A stretch of 22,366 bases of DNA from Plantago elongata (Eukaryota > Streptophyta > Magnoliopsida > Lamiales > Plantaginaceae). Numbering within the stretch: position 1 is the stretch's first letter; each line of letters starts with the position of its first letter. A model generated the notes under the pieces. That model did not search any database, was not told where the DNA came from, and saw only the letters and a program-made list of their open reading frames with translations. Position numbers and translations under genes: made by a program. Location of the stretch: NCBI GenBank assembly GCA_036897095.1, contig JAYMSP010002819.1, positions 1 through 22,366 of the forward strand, in the 5' to 3' direction. This document shows, piece by piece, positions 18,211 to 22,366 of the stretch.

Positions 18211-18844
18211 CTCTTATAACCCAATTCTTTTCCTTTTTTTTGGGTAATTTTTAACAAAATTTTTTATATTTTAAATATTTTATTTATTAGTTTGTTGAAT
18301 ATTATAATTTATTCTTAGACTTGGTTTACATTTGAAATTAAGTTATTAAGTTCCAAGAGTTGTTTTTCAATTCGAAATGAATTTTCAAGTAGGAAAGTCA
18401 TGTTCTTATAATTGGTTTACCCCCGAGAAATAAGTTAAATATGCAGGGGCGAAGTCAAGATTTTTTCTTGATCTGTACTCTTGCTTGACTTTGGCTTATT
18501 AACATAATAGTAATTTACTCCTTAAATTTCAAAAAACTTTATATATAATTGTCATTTTTAACTGTGTCATAGAACTTCATACGTTAAAGAAAAATAAGCC
18601 TCCTCATACATAAAAGCACGTAATCAATAAACATAAACTGCACCTTTTGCAATTCAAAGTACATTTTCTTACATTTTTACCTGAAACTACTTATCAACTT
18701 TAATGTACACAGTAGTTTTTTAGAACACGAGTATCATAGAAAATTAAAAATAAATAAATATTCACAAAGTCTCCTGGGAATATGTCTATCTTTAATCTAA
18801 ATATTGATGGATTCATATCGCTAACAAAAATATTAATATTTGTA
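18211..18844. other. AT-rich gap between two Helitron remnants
   Basis: No gene is recognised and no Rep motifs are visible. CAGGGGCGAAGTCAAGA at 18444-18460 resembles the terminal words of plant hAT-type elements, but no partner end was found. Confidence 0.35.
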
Positions 18845-19142
18845 TTCAAAGTGTTGCCACGCCATATTTGACTTTTAATATGAATGAAGTTTGGAAAAGA
18901 ACATATCAAATGATCGAAAAGTCATATAATAATACTTAAAGTTTGAATACATTGTACTATTGTAGAGGTGCATTGTAAATGTATAACAATAACTATACAA
19001 CCCTTCTTAAATTGGATTATATAATACTAGAAGTCCTAATAGTGATTAGGAACTCGACATAATAAACATCTCTATTGACGATATCATCTTCGTCAGGGCA
19101 TGTGCTGTCAGAATTCATGAACTAAGTTAAATCTCCAGGTAG
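18845..19142 (-). pseudogene. Second Helitron helicase C-terminal fragment
   Basis: This segment is about 300 bp and aligns with 16900-17200 in the same orientation. On the minus strand it reads PGDLT, a stop, then FMNSDSTCPDEDDIVNRD and YYVEFLITIRTSS in one frame. The left copy has a small deletion that breaks the frame after NSDS. A degenerate hairpin-like sequence (GGCGTGGCAACAC, about 18851-18863) stands where the left copy has its Helitron hairpin, but CTAG is lost. It is best read as the 3' part of a second Helitron arranged head to tail with the first. Confidence 0.65.
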
Positions 19143-19450
19143 TTTCGTCCCTGAACATATGTCTCAAGTTTTTAGCACATACAACTGGCGACTAAACCAT
19201 CGAATCACATCAAAATCACTTTTGATCATACGGGAGGCTGAGTCTTCATGAACCATAATTTTTATCCGAATTTGATATTCGTCGTTCTACCCCATAAAGT
19301 AGGAGCGATGCAATCTTGCTCGATGTAACATGTACCCCTAGAAAATATATGATTGATACAATTTCACCTGATCTAACATGAATAACTACTGTATATATCC
19401 TTTAAATTTTATCGTTGAATTATTTATCCTTACCATGTGATCTGAAACTT
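19143..19450. other. No gene seen
   Basis: Unlike the region beside the left Helitron copy, this stretch does not continue the helicase similarity. The break at about 19142 may mark a deletion or a nested insertion. No domain was recognised. Confidence 0.4.
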
Positions 19451-19829
19451 TTAATTTTTTTATCTATTTATTTATGTTTCATTTATTCATTGAATTGTAT
19501 GTAGAAAATCACATTGAATATTATTTTTATTCTAAATTAATAATTATCATAATCCTGCTAATATTTTTAGTTTATATTATCATTGAATTTATAAACATAT
19601 AACTAAAAAGTAAAAATAAATATTTTTTTATAGTAATTGAAATATTTAATCTTTTTTATCTATTTATTTATGTTTCATTCATTGAATTGTATATTGAAAA
19701 TCACAATGAATACCATATTTATTCTAAATTAATAATTGTCATAATCTACTACTATTTTTAGTCATATTATCTTTGAATTTATGAACATATAATTAAAAAG
19801 TAAAAGTAAATATTTTTTTACCGTAATTG
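19451..19829. repeat. Tandem repeat, two units of about 195 bp
   Basis: Unit 1 (19451-19645) and unit 2 (19646-19829) align over their whole length. Both contain TATCTATTTATTTATGTTTC, ATTCTAAATTAATAATT and AAATATTTTTTTA, with scattered substitutions and a few small gaps. Both are AT-rich and non-coding. Confidence 0.85.
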
Positions 19830-20485
19830 GTGTTTATATTCCAGCTTTGTGCTATAACTAACCTAATTAGGATATGTGCTCTTCAATTGAAATTATTTGA
19901 ACTGAATTTAATTAAATTGACCCTGACTGAATTGTAGTATAAAATATAATTAAACAAAGTTGAACTGAATTAGAATGAATCAAACTTAACTGAATAAGTT
20001 TGTAGACAAAAAGAATAACCCTTACTCTACAATCTTTTCATAATTCCTTATTTGGTCCCTCTTCTTCTCACACCCACTAATAAATATTTATAAGATTCAA
20101 CCGTCTTTGACTTTTACGGTTATGAGGTATTTGGGTGAATAATTATACATGTACATATTTTTTATACATGTTAAGTCTTTTAACCTTTATCATTATAGAT
20201 GTTGACCTTTTATCTTGTTTCACAATTTATTAAGTAATTTATTTTCATAAATTTTAAGTATGTTTAGTTTAGTTGTTTATATAAAAAAAATTCTTAAATC
20301 ATTTATGCATTTCAAGTTTATCGAATAATTTTTTTCACTTGCGTATACTGGAACTTTTAAAAAAATAACACTAAAATTATTATATACTACTTGTACTAAG
20401 GAATAAACTATCAAACATTTTATAGATATATAAATACCAAGATCTAATAAAATTGCTTGTCGTTCAAGAATGAGGAATGACATTA
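19830..20485. other. AT-rich intergenic stretch with GAACTGAATT words
   Basis: Between about 19885 and 19995 the words GAACTGAATT, TGAATTG and AACTGAAT recur. They resemble, in reverse, patches at about 6620-6722 and 8935-8980. The remainder is AT-rich with no coding signal. Confidence 0.35.
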
Positions 20486-20489
20486 AATA

Positions 20490-20680
20490 CCTTAATCGAA
20501 TTGGTTAGATTGATGTACCATGGCTCTTAAATGTTATGGGTTCGATTTTCATGTTCTAGTATGTGGTAGATATGTAATGATTGATTTATTGATAAATTTG
20601 TGTAATATGATTGAGTTGAATTGATGATATGATGGTAATAGCTATATTTCTAAACCATAAAAAATAAAATAAAGCCCCAT
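20490..20680 (+). repeat. Possible tRNA-derived SINE remnant
   Basis: TGGTTAGATTG (about 20502-20512, A-box-like) is followed after a tRNA-like interval by GGGTTCGATTTTC (20538-20550, B-box-like). It ends in an A-rich segment near 20660-20680. This is the layout of a plant SINE head, but no target-site duplication was established. Confidence 0.35.
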
Positions 20681-21470
20681 ATAAATCATTCCAAAACAAT
20701 TTTCAAGGAATCAATGAGATATTTTAAAAACTGACATAAAAATCATTAACTTTCCGTCTCAATAAACTATATAACTTTCGTTTTTCAATTTCCACAAATG
20801 TACTACACTTTTCCCACCCCATGCGACAAAAACTACATGACCTAGTGGTGATTATCAATATTAATAATCCGCACAAATAATAGGTAGCAAGAGTACAAAA
20901 CATCAACTATGTTAAACTTGTGATTGAATGTCATATTTTCATCACAAAAATAGAAAGAAAATTTAAAGCTAAACGTGAATGAATTTGAATGAAAAAAATT
21001 TAATGCATATTTTCCCCCTAAAATATAGAATGAATTATGAATCAATTATTTTGAAGAAGAATTTGTCCATAAAATTTTTGTTTATGTGTTATGTTTCTCC
21101 TTTAAAATATTCCATCACTTTTAAATAATTAATATATGGATCGATGTCTGAGTATTGCATATTGAAACTATGTTATATTGTATTCAGTTCTTGGTGTATC
21201 ATAGCTATGCATAATCAACTTTAATGTCACTTTAATGTCATACTTGTTTAGCCAGTTTTGTCATTATGGTGATGATGTGATCAACGCAGTTTCTATTTGA
21301 TCTGTATAATGTATCCATGTTGAAATTCATGCTATTTATTTTATAACATGTTATGTCATGCATATACCATAGTTCATTTATAAATTTAAAGTTTAGGGTC
21401 ATGTATTTATTTATTTTAATAAGATGTTAAGATTAAAGTTAAGAAAGATCTTCAAGTCAAATATAAGTTA
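20681..21470. other. AT-rich region, no gene seen
   Basis: Several open frames of 60-70 codons occur on the minus strand, all made of low-complexity AT-rich codons with no recognisable domain. Confidence 0.5.
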
Positions 21471-21970
21471 AGGGGCTCGTAGGGCAGTATTCTGATATTT
21501 GTGGTGCAGTTATATTCATGGTCATGTTCAACGGATAGGGATAAAGTTCCTGAAACCGTCAGTTTTATGTAGAACCAAGGTTCTGAGACCGGCAGTTGTT
21601 ATTTCATATTCAATAGATAGGGCACGAAAGTGACATGAGGCCGGTAGATAGACATCATGGCCAGGATAGGAACCTACGATGCTAAATGAGCTCGCGATCA
21701 TGTTAAGATAAGCTTTCAAGTTCAGTTTATTAAGAGTTTTCAGAAGTTAAAGATCAAGTTCTTGTGTTCATTGTCAGTGTAAGTCAAGTCATATGATGCA
21801 TTGCATTAAACAAGACTAAAAGCTTTAAAATAGAGGAAGATAGAACTTTAGGTCATAGCACATGCACGGTTACTTACTCAGTCAGTGATCACGACTCACC
21901 CCTTTCTAAAATATCAATTTTAGGTTTGAAGTCGAGCTTGGAGTGGAGTGTTGCTGGAACAGAGATCAAT
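21471..21970 (+). repeat. Possible LTR retrotransposon fragment (3' part of an LTR)
   Basis: Repeated words GAAACCGTCAGTT and GAGACCGGCAGTT (about 21553 and 21586) are followed by TTACTTACTCAGTCAGTGATC and CACGACTCACCCC (about 21870-21902), then AGGTTTGAAGTCGAGC. This order recalls the LTR ends of some plant gypsy elements. Without a second copy or a TG...CA pair it remains a guess. Confidence 0.3.
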
Positions 21971-22152
21971 ATCAGGAAGATTCTTGACATTATTTAAATT
22001 TCATGATTTCAAAGATTTTGTATTGTTGCAAGATTTTAGGGATAATTACATACACCACCCTTGCAGAATACCTATGTTGCAGATGAGTCCACTCAGATCA
22101 ACAATTACATCCATGTCCATAAATCTATTTTTTCGTTGACCAGCTTAATTCA

Positions 22153-22366
22153 CTATTCCTTTACTTGCAAATCAAACACAGCCTTAGCCAATTCTTTTCC
22201 AAACAAGCATCTTCTTCCGTCGGGGGCGAACCACCACCCACAGTTAACCTCATCTTCTATAGGCCCCCATTCGATTTACAGGTTTCTTCTTTCACATTAC
22301 AGTCTTCCTTCAACTTCACCAAATCAAGTACATAGGTATCTCCTAAGTCAGAAACATAGATCTGTT
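22153..22366 (-). pseudogene. Unrecognised coding fragment at right edge, frameshifted
   Basis: The minus strand entering from the right edge reads IYVSDLGDTYVLDLVKLKED, then NVKEETCKSNGG, and meets a stop near 22257. A shift of one base leads into PIEDEVNCGWWFAPDGRRC and LFGKELAKAVFDLQVKE, which ends at a stop at 22153-22155. Both halves look coding. The switch falls at a run of five G (C on the given strand, 22263-22267), so a one-base deletion there, or a sequencing or assembly error, explains it. I do not recognise the family. The rest lies beyond the window, so whether the gene is alive cannot be decided. An alternative is that the protein simply ends at the first stop. Confidence 0.5.

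Noticed and set aside
18444..18460. hAT-type element starting at CAGGGGCGAAGTC
   Set aside because: The word resembles known terminal sequences, but no matching inverted end or target-site duplication was found.
20277..21045. Several 60-69-codon minus-strand frames
   Set aside because: Low-complexity AT-rich translations with no recognisable motif.
1..22366. CRISPR arrays, bacterial operons or ribosome binding sites
   Set aside because: The window is plant nuclear DNA; no regularly spaced repeats or prokaryotic gene organisation are present.

Overview
This is nuclear DNA from a flowering plant, most likely a eudicot. The evidence is an AT-rich background, a MIKC-type MADS-box gene with plant GT-AG introns, an intronless L-type lectin receptor kinase, two F-box/DUF295 proteins, and several decayed plant transposons. 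I cannot name the species.

Left part (1 to about 5,300). A MADS-box gene of the AGL17/ANR1 type lies on the minus strand. Exon 1 (4653-4834, 182 nt) and exon 2 (1705-1783, 79 nt) are separated by a 2,869-bp first intron. The splice phases join exactly. Exon 3 and later exons are not in the remaining 1.7 kb. A decayed, unrecognised coding remnant (about 670-1200, minus) lies where intron 2 would be.

Middle left (about 5,300-9,250) is AT-rich and has no recognisable gene. It includes the presumed promoter of the lectin receptor kinase, with a palindromic TGACC/GGTCA pair and a GGCCCA/TGGGCC palindrome.

Middle (9,250-15,300) is the gene-dense core. It holds an intact lectin receptor kinase (plus strand, preceded by short upstream ORFs) and two intact paralogous F-box/DUF295 genes in tandem on the minus strand. 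The kinase and the nearer F-box gene converge on a 274-bp spacer. A 699-bp non-autonomous element with an 8-bp target-site duplication (ATTGCACA) lies directly behind the stop codon of the second F-box gene. It probably supplies that gene's 3' UTR. A second copy of the same element (664 bp) sits at 16011-16674.

Right part (15,300-22,366) is mostly transposon debris. A Helitron Pif1-type helicase pseudogene reads right to left. It ends in what looks like a complete Helitron 3' terminus (7-bp hairpin, then CTAG, then T) at 16887. A second copy of the same C-terminal segment lies upstream of it at about 18850-19142, so two Helitron remnants are arranged head to tail. Further right are a two-copy tandem repeat of about 195 bp, a possible tRNA-derived SINE head, possible LTR fragments, and at the right edge part of an unrecognised coding region with an apparent 1-nt frameshift.

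The functional content is one transcription factor of a root/nitrate/flowering-associated clade, one cell-surface receptor kinase of a defence-associated family, and a small F-box/DUF295 cluster. I see no sign that they form one pathway. I did not find a convincing new biological system. The most rewarding items are the split MADS gene, the pair of elements with exact target-site duplications and tRNA-like cores, and the head-to-tail Helitron remnants with an intact-looking 3' end.
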